From the NCBI RefSeq assembly GCF_001456115.1, contig NZ_CP013264.1, positions 372,001 through 436,000 on the forward strand: DNA of 64,000 nt, given 5' to 3'. Below are positions 43,861 to 52,961 of the stretch, one piece after another. Both the position numbers and the translations under genes were made by a program. Each line of letters starts with the position of its first letter. The stretch's first letter is position 1. The DNA comes from Sphingobium baderi (lineage in GTDB: Bacteria; Pseudomonadota; Alphaproteobacteria; Sphingomonadales; Sphingomonadaceae). The notes beneath the pieces are model-generated. The model saw only the letters and a list, made by a program, of their open reading frames with translations, was not told the origin of the DNA and did not search any database.

Positions 43861-44745
43861 ATGATTGTCGTTTCCAAGACCCCAAGGGCTCTCTTGTCGC
43901 TGGCCATGCTTACCGCCACGGCGTCCGCCAGCCTGGCCGCGCAGGAATCGCAGGACCAGTCCCAGGCCGACCTTTCGGCGACGGTCCATATGCCGCCTTC
44001 GCCTGAAACGGCTGAGTTGGCCGAAGGGCCGGAGATCGAAGGCATTATCTCCGCGCGCAGCGGCGACAGCATACAAGTCACCGCCTCTGACGGCACCAAC
44101 ACGGCTATCGCCGTTAATGATGCCACCCGGATCAAGGCCAGCGGGGGATTCCTGGGCCTCCATCGCAGCAAGCTTGCCGCGGAATCGCTGCTCAACGGCC
44201 TGCCGGTCACCATCAAGACGGTGCAATCGGGCAGTGGCCTGCTGGCAAGCCAGATCGATCTTAAGAACAAGGATCTCAAGACCGCATCCATGATCCATAA
44301 CGGCACCGCACAGGGTTTTGCGGAACAGACCGCGGCGACAGAGGCGCTGCGCGGTCGCGTGGGCGACATCGATCAATATAATATCAAAAGCACGACCAAT
44401 GTGAACTTCGATACTGGCAAGGCCGTGCTGTCTGCTCAGGCGAAAAATGATCTCTGCGCCACGGCAACCGCTGCTGAGGGGATGGACAACGCCCTGCTGC
44501 TTGTCGTGGGTTACACTGATTCTACCGGAAGCTCCGACTTCAACCAGGAACTGAGCGAAAAGCGAGCCGGTCGCGTCGTCAATTATCTTCAGCAGGTGTG
44601 CGGCTGGAAGCCCTATCGCATGCTTACCCCGTCCGGGATGTCCGAAGCGGACCCGTTGGCGAGCAATGATACCGTCGAAGGCAAGTCGCAAAACCGCCGT
44701 GTTGCGGTGAATGTCCTGGTCAGCAAGGGCCTTGACGGTCTGTAA
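43861..44745 (+). CDS. OmpA-family outer membrane protein
   Basis: 294 aa, with GAAGGAG eight bases before the ATG. The signal peptide ends SASLAAQE. The middle region (about 60-150) is a small beta domain (IEGIISARSGDSIQVTASDG; NTAIAVNDATRIKA), like DUF5666-type repeats. The C-terminal OmpA peptidoglycan-binding domain (about 180-290) has VNFDTGKAVLSAQAKNDL, LLVVGYTDSTGSSDFNQELS and SQNRRVAVNVLV. It anchors the envelope to peptidoglycan. No N-terminal OmpA barrel is present, so this is a soluble periplasmic or peripheral form. Confidence 0.85.
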   Translation: MIVVSKTPRALLSLAMLTATASASLAAQESQDQSQADLSATVHMPPSPETAELAEGPEIEGIISARSGDSIQVTASDGTNTAIAVNDATRIKASGGFLGLHRSKLAAESLLNGLPVTIKTVQSGSGLLASQIDLKNKDLKTASMIHNGTAQGFAEQTAATEALRGRVGDIDQYNIKSTTNVNFDTGKAVLSAQAKNDLCATATAAEGMDNALLLVVGYTDSTGSSDFNQELSEKRAGRVVNYLQQVCGWKPYRMLTPSGMSEADPLASNDTVEGKSQNRRVAVNVLVSKGLDGL

Positions 44746-44824
44746 AATCGCCAGACGGGTGGGTCAGGCTGGAAGCGGCCTGTTCCACCCGGGCCGATCC
44801 CGCGCCTTCGCCCCCCATGTAGAT

Positions 44825-44862
44825 TCGTGCATGCCTCCTTTCGCGAAAAGGGGCATGCACGA
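44825..44862. terminator. Hairpin between convergent genes
   Basis: Perfect 11-bp arms TCGTGCATGCC/GGCATGCACGA (44825-44835, 44852-44862) with an inner TTTCGCGAAA palindrome in the loop. Lies between the OmpA-like and Sel1-repeat genes. No T-tract. Confidence 0.5.
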
Positions 44863-44905
44863 GGCGAATAATCTCACGGCAGCTAATGCAAATGATCCGG
44901 GAAGG

Positions 44906-45637
44906 CTATCGCGCCTGCATGCTGCTTAACGCCTGCTGCCAGACGGGATCGGATTGAGCAGCCATCCATATTTTCGTCTTGGCCAGGAAAGCGGGCGTGG
45001 CCGTCTCCGACATTTTCGCAAGCCAGAGCCGCGCGCCCGCGATGTCGCCACCATCGATCAACATGCGGGCATGATTGAACTGGCCGCGAAAATCGCCGCC
45101 CTTGGCCGCCATTTCATAATAGCGGGCGGCCTGCCGGATATCGCGCTCGACGACCCAGCCATCCTCATGAAAGCTGCCGATCATGTTCATGGATTTGGCA
45201 TGGCCGAGCGCGGCCGCCTGCTCGAAGAGACGCAGGGCTTCCGGCCTGTCTTCGCTGACGCCTTCGCCCAGCGAATACAGCGTCGCGAGATTGTACATGG
45301 CCCAGTCCAGACCGCGTTCCGCTGCGGACCCATACCATTGAGCGGCCAGGCTCTTGTCTATGGCGGCGCCCCAGCCATGCTCGCAACAGCGCCCCACCAT
45401 GTTCATGGCCATGACGTTGCCGTCCTTGGCCGCGATGCCGAACCATCGAAGCGCCTCGACCGGATTGCGGTCCACGCCTTTGCCATCGAGATAAAGCTGC
45501 CCGATGAGCAACTGCGCCTCCGCATGGCCCGCCTCGGCCGCCTCCAGCAGCAGGGCGGCCACCTCTTCCGGCGGCCCGGCGAGCGCGGCGGCGCGATCCG
45601 CTTCGTTCATGGCGATCAGTTTCGAATGGGGCGACAT
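44906..45637 (-). CDS. Sel1-repeat protein linked to the siderophore receptor
   Basis: 243 aa from the ATG at 45637 (GGGAG seven bases upstream); the frame upstream of that is receptor shadow. At least four Sel1 (TPR-like) repeats: AQLLIGQLYLDGKGVDRNPV, AMNMVGRCCEHGWGAAIDKS, AMYNLATLYSLGEGVSEDRP and KSMNMIGSFHEDGWVVERDI. No signal peptide. In pseudomonads and relatives a Sel1-repeat gene follows piuA-type receptors with the dioxygenase piuC; here the piuC gene is missing. Probably a scaffold protein of unknown partner. Confidence 0.85.
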   Translation of the reverse strand: MSPHSKLIAMNEADRAAALAGPPEEVAALLLEAAEAGHAEAQLLIGQLYLDGKGVDRNPVEALRWFGIAAKDGNVMAMNMVGRCCEHGWGAAIDKSLAAQWYGSAAERGLDWAMYNLATLYSLGEGVSEDRPEALRLFEQAAALGHAKSMNMIGSFHEDGWVVERDIRQAARYYEMAAKGGDFRGQFNHARMLIDGGDIAGARLWLAKMSETATPAFLAKTKIWMAAQSDPVWQQALSSMQAR

Positions 45638-45655
45638 GCATTGACTCCCGTGAAT

Positions 45656-45683
45656 ATGGCCCACCCCTTGCGGGGTGGGCCAT
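45656..45683 (-). terminator. Intercistronic hairpin between receptor and Sel1 genes
   Basis: Perfect 12-bp stem ATGGCCCACCCC/GGGGTGGGCCAT (45656-45667, 45672-45683), loop of four. No T-run follows in the minus direction, so it may stabilise the receptor mRNA end or attenuate Sel1 expression. Confidence 0.55.
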
Positions 45684-45710
45684 CTTGCCTTCCGAGGAGA
45701 GCAGGCAAGC

Positions 45711-48194
45711 TCAATATTTGATGTTGAGCGTCGCGATGGCGGTGCGGCCCGCTGCCTGATTGGCATAGTGCGCCGCATAAGCCTTGTCATAATAACGCTT
45801 GTTGAAGACGTTGTTGACGTTGACCTGAAGGCTGACCGCATCATTGAAGCTGTAGGATGCGTTCGCGTCGAACCGCCAGTAGCTGGGCACCATGCGCGCC
45901 AGCGACTTGGTGATGACCACCGCGTTGTTCTGAATGGTGCGGGTGTCGGAATAGCCGCCATAGACCTTGCTCATATAGATCGCGCCGCCGCCGACAGTGA
46001 AGGCAGGCGTGATCTTGTAGTTGGTGAAGGCCGTCAGGCTGTGCTTGGGCGTGTTCGGGAACTGCCGGCCCGTGCTGGCGGCGGGCGCGTAGAGCGTGAC
46101 GCCGCCGACCGTCGTGGCGGTATAGCCCGCGTCCACGATCCTGGAGTCCATATAGGTGTAGCCGCCGAACACGTTCCATTCCGGCGTGATGTTGCCGTTG
46201 AAGCCGAATTCGATGCCCTTGATCCGCCGTTCGCCGATGAACGTGACCAAGCCGTTTTCGGCGGTCGCGCGGGCATTTTTCGTCGTGGTGCGGAAGGCGG
46301 CGAGCGTCAGTGCCAGACTGTCGCCGAACAGATCCCACTTGGTGCCGATTTCATAGGAGCGGGTCTTTTCAACCTTCAGGTCGTCAAGGCTCGCCAGCAC
46401 TTCCGAGCGACCCGCTGTCAGGCCGTTCGATTCGCTGCCCTGACCCAGAAAGGAGCCGGGCGGCGTGGCGGCAGTCGACGTCGAAACATAGATGCTGCCA
46501 TTCGAAGCGGGCTTGAACACAAGGCCCGCCTGATAGGTCCACAGATCGTCCTTGCGCGAGATCCAGCTACGGTTGTCGGTCGAATCCACGGCAAGGCCGG
46601 GGCTTAGCTTCGTTTCATAATGGTCATAGCGGCCGCCCAGATTGATGAGCAGCGCGTCGGTGATCGTGATCGTATCGAACAACGACACCGCCTTGGTGGT
46701 CGTTTCGCCGATGGTGCGCGTCTTGGGCAGGCTCTTCTCGATCGTGGCGAGCACGCCCGACGTGTCGCTGGCATAGCTGACCCACGGGTCCGACGCGTTC
46801 GGCGCGTCGACCGTCGTGCAATTATAGCGCGCGATCATCTCCACCGAGCAGCGCGGCGTCAGAGTGGAGCCGGTGGCGATCGGCGCGCCGGTGGCGGCGT
46901 TCGAGACATAGCTGCCATAGGCGGTCTTTTCGGTGCTGAATTCGACACTCGCCGCGAAGCTGTGCTTGATACCGCCGGTGTTGAAGGTGCCGAACAGGTC
47001 TGTCTGGTTGATCAGACCTTCCGCATAACCATTGCGCGTGTTCGTGCGCCGCCACACATAGCCGCCCGCCGTCGCCGGATTGGCGGCGTCAGTGCCGTAG
47101 ACATTGCCCTGCTGATCGTCAGGCTGGGTCCAGACATAGCCCTGCGTGCTGCGGCCATAGCGCGACGTGTTGCGAAGCGTCACGCCGCCGAAGTCATGTT
47201 CCGCGCGGATGGTGAAATTATCGACATCCGTCTTGCGGAAATCGCGGGACTTGAGGCCGTAATAAGCGCCGCGCGGCACGCTGATCTCCCGGCCGCCGAT
47301 CGTCGTGAAATCGCGCGCCGGTCCGGTTTCGGTGACGCCAGCGGGCGCGTTTCCGTTGGTATAGAGATAGGGGATGCCCGAATCCGGCAATTCGCTGGTG
47401 TGCAGATGATAATAGCTGAAGGTCAGGCGGGTCGGACCGTTCAGGCCAAGGGTTAGCGAGGGCGCGACGCCCCAGCGCTTCGACCAGATGTCGTCGCGGC
47501 CCGCAACATCCTGATCGTGCCACATGGCGTTCAGCCGGACGCCCACGAAATCGCTGAGCGGCTGGTTGATGTCGATGGTGGCGCGCTTGTAATCGGCATT
47601 GCCGACGCTGCCACTCGCCGCGATAAAGCGGTCGGCCTTGGGCGTCTTCGATACCAGGTTCAGCGAACCGCCCGCGCCGCCACGACCGCCGGTCGTGCTG
47701 TCGGAACCCTTCACCACCTCGATCTGCTCGATCGCGAATATTTCGCGGCTCTGCGCGCCAAGGTCGCGTACGCCGTCAAGATAGGTGCTCGCCTGACTAT
47801 CGAAGCCGCGGATGAAGGGGCGGTCGCCCAGCGGGTTGCCGCCCTCGCCCGCGCCCAGCGTGATGCCCGGCACCGTCCGCAGCGCTTCGGTCAGCGACGC
47901 CGAGGCCGTGTCCTTGATGACGGAAGCCGGGATGACGGTGATGGACCGGGGCGTGTCGACCAGCGGCGCGGTGTATTTGGGCGAGTCCGGCTTGTCGACC
48001 TTATAGCCCTGCTCATCGATCGCCGTGTCGGTGACGACCATCCCGCCCAGCTTGCGGCTCTGGCCGTCATCGGACGAAGCCTGATCGACGGACTGAGCAA
48101 TAGCCGGCGCAGCGGAAACGAATAGTCCCACGCAGCTCAAGGCCAGAAAGCTGCTGGCAGTAGACGCGCGATGGCGCGGTTCATTCAGATTCAC
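45711..48194 (-). CDS. TonB-dependent catecholate-type siderophore receptor (PiuA/Fiu-like)
   Basis: 827 aa from the GTG at 48194 (AAGGGG eight bases upstream); no good ATG exists nearby. Signal peptide FLALSCVGLFVSAAPAIAQS. Plug with TPRSITVIPASVIKDTASAS, FIRGFDSQASTYLDGVRDLG, IEVVKGSDSTTGGRGGAGGS, and a barrel ending IATLNIKY. The GRGGAGGSLNLVSK plug end and the long loops are typical of Fiu/PiuA receptors, which import iron-catecholate monomers. A Sel1-repeat gene follows, and a divergent two-component system lies upstream, as for PirA/PfeA receptors. Confidence 0.87.
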   Translation of the reverse strand: MNLNEPRHRASTASSFLALSCVGLFVSAAPAIAQSVDQASSDDGQSRKLGGMVVTDTAIDEQGYKVDKPDSPKYTAPLVDTPRSITVIPASVIKDTASASLTEALRTVPGITLGAGEGGNPLGDRPFIRGFDSQASTYLDGVRDLGAQSREIFAIEQIEVVKGSDSTTGGRGGAGGSLNLVSKTPKADRFIAASGSVGNADYKRATIDINQPLSDFVGVRLNAMWHDQDVAGRDDIWSKRWGVAPSLTLGLNGPTRLTFSYYHLHTSELPDSGIPYLYTNGNAPAGVTETGPARDFTTIGGREISVPRGAYYGLKSRDFRKTDVDNFTIRAEHDFGGVTLRNTSRYGRSTQGYVWTQPDDQQGNVYGTDAANPATAGGYVWRRTNTRNGYAEGLINQTDLFGTFNTGGIKHSFAASVEFSTEKTAYGSYVSNAATGAPIATGSTLTPRCSVEMIARYNCTTVDAPNASDPWVSYASDTSGVLATIEKSLPKTRTIGETTTKAVSLFDTITITDALLINLGGRYDHYETKLSPGLAVDSTDNRSWISRKDDLWTYQAGLVFKPASNGSIYVSTSTAATPPGSFLGQGSESNGLTAGRSEVLASLDDLKVEKTRSYEIGTKWDLFGDSLALTLAAFRTTTKNARATAENGLVTFIGERRIKGIEFGFNGNITPEWNVFGGYTYMDSRIVDAGYTATTVGGVTLYAPAASTGRQFPNTPKHSLTAFTNYKITPAFTVGGGAIYMSKVYGGYSDTRTIQNNAVVITKSLARMVPSYWRFDANASYSFNDAVSLQVNVNNVFNKRYYDKAYAAHYANQAAGRTAIATLNIKY

Positions 48195-48253
48195 GATGTT
48201 TGCCCCTTTTCGGCATGATGAGGAGGCCGGTTGCTTCCGGCCCCGTTGAATAT

Positions 48254-48859
48254 TTATGCGCGTGCGTAGCGATCGGCCGCGAAGCCGCGATCCGAAACGG
48301 GCGCCGCGCGATACCAGCCATATCGAACACGTTCGAGATAGCCGTTCTTGCACAACTGACTGACATATTGACGGGAAACGCCAACCGCCGCGAATTCTTC
48401 CGTGCTGGCGACCTGACGCGATCGGGCAAGCGACAAGGCCCGCGCCCGCACCGCCTCACCCTTTGCGAACCGATGGCGCGCCAACGCCCCACGCTCGGGC
48501 TGCCGACGCGAACCGCCCGCCGATGCCGCCAACGGCAGCCAGATGCCGGCCTCGCGCAGCACCGTCGCGCAGCGCAGCAGCGCATCGCATTCCATGCCAC
48601 CCCCATGCGAGGGAGCCCGCCTTCCCAAGCGCTGGGCAGCGGCGATCCGTGTCAGAATTTCGATCTCCGCATCGCCGACAAAGGGCGATTCACGGGCAAA
48701 GATGACCGCGCCGCGGCGCTGCGCCATGTCGGCCAGATTGGAAAAGGCGTCCTTCGCATCGGGAATGTCGCGCAATTCGAAGGTGAGGCCACCGCGCAGG
48801 CACGCAATCACCTGCCGCTCATGCACATTGCGCCGCGCGAGGATATGTCCGGACTTCAT
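48254..48859 (-). CDS. AbiEi-like winged-helix protein
   Basis: 201 aa with GGAGG ten bases before the ATG. The C-terminal part carries a DNA-binding segment of the AbiEi_4/DUF4095 type (LSLARSRQVASTEEFAAVGV, SRQYVSQLCKNGYLERVRYG, WYRAAP). The N-terminal part (ECDALLRCATVLREAGIWLP etc.) is not recognised. It lies 60 bases upstream of the siderophore receptor in the same direction, so it could be its transcription factor. The toxin partner of an AbiE system is absent, so a toxin-antitoxin role is unlikely. Confidence 0.5.
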   Translation of the reverse strand: MKSGHILARRNVHERQVIACLRGGLTFELRDIPDAKDAFSNLADMAQRRGAVIFARESPFVGDAEIEILTRIAAAQRLGRRAPSHGGGMECDALLRCATVLREAGIWLPLAASAGGSRRQPERGALARHRFAKGEAVRARALSLARSRQVASTEEFAAVGVSRQYVSQLCKNGYLERVRYGWYRAAPVSDRGFAADRYARA

Positions 48860-49109
48860 GACAGGCCAGCCTCCATGAAGGCAGCCGGACCAGCCGCATG
48901 GCGCATATAGCGATCAGGCCCATCCATGATTTCCGCCATTTTTGCCCCTTAATGAGAAAGCTAATAATAATGACTCGCAGCTTCGGCGTGTTTACTGATA
49001 CGCGGCACAAGGTCCATCAAATCGAACAACATTGGGAAATGGTATAGAAATGCCAATGTTACACGGGGGTCGTTGCAGCATGGAGGACGGAAATGTACGG
49101 TCGGATGCG

Positions 49110-49799
49110 ATGCGGATATTGCTGCTGGAAGATGACAAGGAGACGCGCGACTATCTGGTGCGCGGGCTGACGGAATTGGGGCATCAGGTGGTGGCCGAGA
49201 GCGAGGGGAAAGCCGCGCTCGCGCGGACCTTGGCCGAAGCCTTCGACATTCTCGTCCTCGACAGAATGGTGCCGGGCCTTGATGGCCTCACCATGCTCAG
49301 GCTGGCGCGCGAAGCGGGATGCCAGTCCCCCGCCATCATCCTGTCCGCCATGGCGGGAATCGAGGATCGTGTCGCCGGGCTGGAAGAAGGTGCGGATGAC
49401 TATCTGATCAAACCCTTCGCCTTTGCGGAGCTGGCGGCGCGCCTTGGCGCATTGGCGCGGCGGCCGCCACCCGGCGAACGAGGCGATGCACAGACCCTGC
49501 TGCGCGTCGGGGGTATCGAAATGGATCTCGTGCGGCGCACCGTGAAGCGCGATGGTCGCACGGTCGACCTGCAACCGCGCGAATTCAGCCTGCTGGAATA
49601 TCTGCTTCGCAATGCCGATCGGCTCGTCACGCGGACCATGTTGCTCGACCGGGTCTGGAATTTCGGCTTCGATCCCAAAACCAACATCGTCGAAACGCAT
49701 ATGAGCCGGCTACGCACCAAGCTGAACGAGGGCGGGGCCGACAATGTCATCCGGACCATTCGCGGATCGGGCTACATGATCGTCAGCGGCGGACAATGA
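49110..49799 (+). CDS. OmpR-family response regulator
   Basis: 229 aa from the ATG at 49110 (MRILLLEDD); earlier in-frame ATGs at 49080 and 49062 cannot be excluded. Receiver domain: acidic pair in LEDDKE, the phospho-acceptor Asp in ILVLDRMVPG (D51), Lys in YLIKPF (K101). The C-terminal winged helix has LQPREFSLLEYLLRNADRLV and VIRTIRGSGYMI. It is paired with the next histidine kinase (4-base gap). Divergent from the receptor operon, in the manner of PfeR/PirR regulators of catecholate uptake; that link is inference. Confidence 0.9.
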   Translation: MRILLLEDDKETRDYLVRGLTELGHQVVAESEGKAALARTLAEAFDILVLDRMVPGLDGLTMLRLAREAGCQSPAIILSAMAGIEDRVAGLEEGADDYLIKPFAFAELAARLGALARRPPPGERGDAQTLLRVGGIEMDLVRRTVKRDGRTVDLQPREFSLLEYLLRNADRLVTRTMLLDRVWNFGFDPKTNIVETHMSRLRTKLNEGGADNVIRTIRGSGYMIVSGGQ

Positions 49800-49803
49800 C
49801 TGC

Positions 49804-51186
49804 ATGATCGTCCCCCGCACCATAAAGGGCCTGTCCATCCTGACCGCCAGCATATCAGGATTGGTCATATCGGCGCTGGGTGCTGCCGCGATCTTCATTT
49901 CCCACCGCGAAATCGAGGCGCAGATCGATCATCGGATCGAACTGGAGATGGATGCGCTGCTTGAATATCATGCATCGCACGGCACGGCGGCGCTGGCGCA
50001 ATTCGTGGACATGCGCGATGGCGGGACAACCGGCGGAACGGGCTATCTCGCCGGGGCGGGCGGCGAAGGGCGCATGATGCTCTATGCCTTGTCCGATGCG
50101 AAGGGGAACAGGATCGCCGGATCGCTGATCCCCAGGCTTCCGCCGGACGGGTGGACCGAGTTTCTGCCCATCCGCCGTCCCGATGGCTCGACCGGAAAAG
50201 CGCAAGCGCTGGGCCGGAGCCTGCCGGATGGCGGACAGATCGTCGTTGCCGGCGATCGCGATGCGCTTAGCCGCGCCGACGACCGCATCCTGCTGGTGGC
50301 GCTGGCAGGGCTGGGCGTGATCCTGCTCACCGGGACCGTCAGCACCATCGCCTTGGGACGGCTGATCCGCCGGCGGCTTGTGCTGATCAGCGGAGCCGCG
50401 CAGGGCATCATCGAAGGCGACTATACGCGCCGTGTTCCCATCGACGGTTCGGGCAGCGAGTTCGATCGCATCTCCATGATCCTCAACGCCATGCTGGGCC
50501 GCATCGAAACATTGATGCTGTCGCTGCGTCAGGTTTCCAGCGACATCGCGCATGACATGCGTACGCCTCTGGGCCGTATCCGGCAGGACATGGAAGCCCT
50601 GATGCGGGCAGCGCCCGATGAGGCGACGGCCGACAGGATTGAACGAACGATCGCCGACATGGACGCGCTGCTGGACCTTTTCGCAGGCTTGCTCGGCATT
50701 TCGGAAGTGCAGGGCCTGGCCGTCCGCAAGCGCTTCATCCTCCTGCCGTTCGCGGAGATCGTCGCGGACATCGTCGAAGCCTATCGCCCGGCGTTCGACG
50801 ACGAAGGCCGCACCATCACCGCTATGCTGGACGACGTCACCATCCGCGGCGATGCACAATTGCTCAAGCGCGCCATCGCCAATATGCTGGAAAATATTCT
50901 CGTCCATGCAGGCGATGGAGCCAACGCCATCATCACGCTCGCCGTTGAACAGGGCGCGGCGGTTCTGACGGTAGCGGACGACGGCCCCGGTATTCCCGCA
51001 AATGGCGGGGAAAAGATTTTCGAGCGCCTTGTCCGGCTGGACCCGACCCGCTCGAAACCAGGTCACGGACTGGGCCTCAGCATGGTGCGGGCGATTGTCC
51101 ATGCTCATCAGGGCATGATCAAAATTGTCCCGTCAAGCTCGGGACTGCATCTGGCGATCCGATTGCCCGGCGTGAGAGCGGGATAG
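49804..51186 (+). CDS. Membrane sensor histidine kinase
   Basis: 460 aa. Two membrane helices (about 12-33 and 160-184) flank a 125-residue periplasmic sensor. A HAMP domain (about 185-235) follows. The phospho-acceptor is H250 in SSDIAHDMRTPLGRIRQ, the N box NMLENILVHA, G1 DDGPGIP and G2 GHGLGLSMV. The periplasmic domain is short and glycine-rich (GGTTGGTGYLAGAGGEGRMM). It is the partner of the upstream OmpR-type regulator and probably senses a ferric chelate or envelope iron status, judging from the neighbouring receptor. Confidence 0.9.
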   Translation: MIVPRTIKGLSILTASISGLVISALGAAAIFISHREIEAQIDHRIELEMDALLEYHASHGTAALAQFVDMRDGGTTGGTGYLAGAGGEGRMMLYALSDAKGNRIAGSLIPRLPPDGWTEFLPIRRPDGSTGKAQALGRSLPDGGQIVVAGDRDALSRADDRILLVALAGLGVILLTGTVSTIALGRLIRRRLVLISGAAQGIIEGDYTRRVPIDGSGSEFDRISMILNAMLGRIETLMLSLRQVSSDIAHDMRTPLGRIRQDMEALMRAAPDEATADRIERTIADMDALLDLFAGLLGISEVQGLAVRKRFILLPFAEIVADIVEAYRPAFDDEGRTITAMLDDVTIRGDAQLLKRAIANMLENILVHAGDGANAIITLAVEQGAAVLTVADDGPGIPANGGEKIFERLVRLDPTRSKPGHGLGLSMVRAIVHAHQGMIKIVPSSSGLHLAIRLPGVRAG

Positions 51187-51209
51187 GGAAGTCCGCGCCT
51201 CAAGGGCGT

Positions 51210-51800
51210 TCAGAATTTCACCGTGTCCGCGAGTTTGTGGAAATCTTCCACATTCCGGTCGTAGAAATGGAGCGCAGGCGCTTCATAGAGCATCATGTAC
51301 AGCTTGCCCCCGACCAGTGCCGCCCTGCCCTCGCCCTTCCGCCGAAGCTCGTCATTCTGACGGGTGTAGCTATAGGAGAAACGCAGCCCGTCATGGCCGC
51401 CGACGGACGCGGGCGCCATGGCGTCGACCTGGAACAGGGCGGTGTCCATGACGATGCGATAGCTGCTTTCCAGCAGCACCGGGATGTCCGTGGCCAGCAT
51501 GGCGGCGGAAACGGTGGGCAGCGGCCGGTTCTTCCGGTCAATCTCGCGGAACAGGGGCGATCCGGCGGGCACGCCCGAGAAGAAAACGACCTTGTTGAGC
51601 CTGTCGCCGTCCAGCGTCCATGTCTCCGCGAACTTGCCGGGCCGCAGGCCGAGCCGGTTCCAGTCGATCGGCGGGGTGACGGACAGCGGCGTGCCCGCGA
51701 TCTGTGCGGGCGTGCCCGCAGGCATGAGGCGATTGCCGGCATGAGCGGGCGCGCTCGTCACGACAAGGACAGCGGCGGCGAAGCGATATGGGATTTTCAT
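51210..51800 (-). CDS. Secreted hypothetical protein
   Basis: 196 aa with a signal peptide (AAAVLVVTSAPAHAGN). No recognised domain. It has the segment LGLRPGKFAETWTLDGDRLN, a central SYRIVMDTALFQVDAMAPAS and an end ALHFYDRNVEDFHKLADTVK. It is the last gene of a three-gene operon after an M48 metalloprotease, 9 bases from its stop. The operon suggests an envelope-quality role. Function not known. Confidence 0.75.
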   Translation of the reverse strand: MKIPYRFAAAVLVVTSAPAHAGNRLMPAGTPAQIAGTPLSVTPPIDWNRLGLRPGKFAETWTLDGDRLNKVVFFSGVPAGSPLFREIDRKNRPLPTVSAAMLATDIPVLLESSYRIVMDTALFQVDAMAPASVGGHDGLRFSYSYTRQNDELRRKGEGRAALVGGKLYMMLYEAPALHFYDRNVEDFHKLADTVKF

Positions 51801-51809
51801 GATTTTACC

Positions 51810-52961
51810 CTAATTCCCGATCAGCGAGGAGATGAGACTGGCATCGCTGGCGTCGGGCGATTGCTGAAGATATTGGCGCAAGGACGCCTTGCCCTGTTCG
51901 GTCTGCTGGGTCCGCAATTGCGCCAGACCCAGCCCGCGCAGAGCCTTTGGCGCGGCATAGCCCTTTTCAATAGCCTGCGCGTAAAATTGCGCGGCGGTTA
52001 CATAGTCGCGGGGATTGCCGCGCTGGCTGTAGAGTTCCGCGCGCGCGAACAGCAGCGAGCCGGTCCAGCCGTCCGAAGCGAGTTGATCGAGGATGAAATC
52101 GGACCCGCCGAAATCATTCCGCTTAATCTGGTCGCCCAGAAATTCGGGCAGCCATTCCCTGAGCGCCTGAGCATAGGCAGCGCGGCCTTCGTCGCCCTCA
52201 TCCCCATAGCGGACGGCGGCAGCCTCCAAAGTAGTGGCGCGGGAGAGTTCGCTGGGGTGGCTGGCGAAATAGCCCGCCGCATAACCATGCTTCGCCTTGC
52301 GGCCCCGCGCGGAGGCCGAGGCGTCCTGTTCGGCCATCAGCCGCCGCCAGACCCGCGCCGCCGCCGAGGAAGGATAATCGGAGGCGGCGAGATATTGCAC
52401 GCCGATCATGTCCGCTTCCCTCTCCTGCTCCCGGTTGAAGGCATAGACCTGCCCCAGAAGCGAATATTGAAAGCCCGCCGATTGCGGCGCGGCCACCCCG
52501 ATCCACGCCATAACGTCGGACATGGTGCGCTTGTTTTTGAAGCCGAAAACGCCATGGCGCTTTTCGAAATGGCCGAATTCATGGCCCAGCACCGCGCCAA
52601 GCTCCGCTTCGCTCTGGACGCGCAACAGCAGGCCGGACCAGACGGTCATCATGCCGTTGGGATACATGGTCGCGTTGAATTCCGGCATCCGCATCACATA
52701 GATGCGGACATTGGCGCACCGATCCTGCCCGACAGTCCGGCAGAACACGCCCCGGACATAATGGTTCAGCCCATCGTCCCTGATGACGAATTTCGAGGAT
52801 CGCAGCAGCCTTTCCTGCTCATCCGCCATCATCCACGCGCCGCGCTCATCCACGCCTTGCGGTTCATAGGCCTGCGTGAAAGGCGGAAGCGTGAAGGTTT
52901 CGGCGTGGCCCGTGCCCGGCAGGCCTAGCGCCATGGCCAGCGCCAGCAGCGCCCTTTTCAC
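51810..52961 (-). CDS. M48-family zinc metalloprotease
   Basis: 383 aa from a GTG at 52961 (GTGA overlap with the preceding gene). Signal peptide ends GTGHAETF. The zincin motif is in VLGHEFGHFEKRH (H127, E128, H131), with the third ligand in the QEREADMIG segment. C-terminal TPR-like helices (ALRGLGLAQLRTQQTEQGKA) follow. Resembles periplasmic BepA/LoiP-type proteases that police outer-membrane protein assembly. The neighbours on both sides are secreted proteins of unknown function. Confidence 0.87.
   Translation of the reverse strand: MKRALLALAMALGLPGTGHAETFTLPPFTQAYEPQGVDERGAWMMADEQERLLRSSKFVIRDDGLNHYVRGVFCRTVGQDRCANVRIYVMRMPEFNATMYPNGMMTVWSGLLLRVQSEAELGAVLGHEFGHFEKRHGVFGFKNKRTMSDVMAWIGVAAPQSAGFQYSLLGQVYAFNREQEREADMIGVQYLAASDYPSSAAARVWRRLMAEQDASASARGRKAKHGYAAGYFASHPSELSRATTLEAAAVRYGDEGDEGRAAYAQALREWLPEFLGDQIKRNDFGGSDFILDQLASDGWTGSLLFARAELYSQRGNPRDYVTAAQFYAQAIEKGYAAPKALRGLGLAQLRTQQTEQGKASLRQYLQQSPDASDASLISSLIGN

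Noticed and set aside
48940..48975. Additional Fur box between the AbiEi-like gene and the response regulator
   Set aside because: The AATGAGAAAGCTAATAATAATG stretch is AT-rich and partly similar to the box at 29961, but not symmetrical enough to call.
51237..52928. 563-codon plus-strand open frame opposite the M48 protease and its neighbour
   Set aside because: Covers two genes with clear signal peptides and a HEFGH motif on the other strand.
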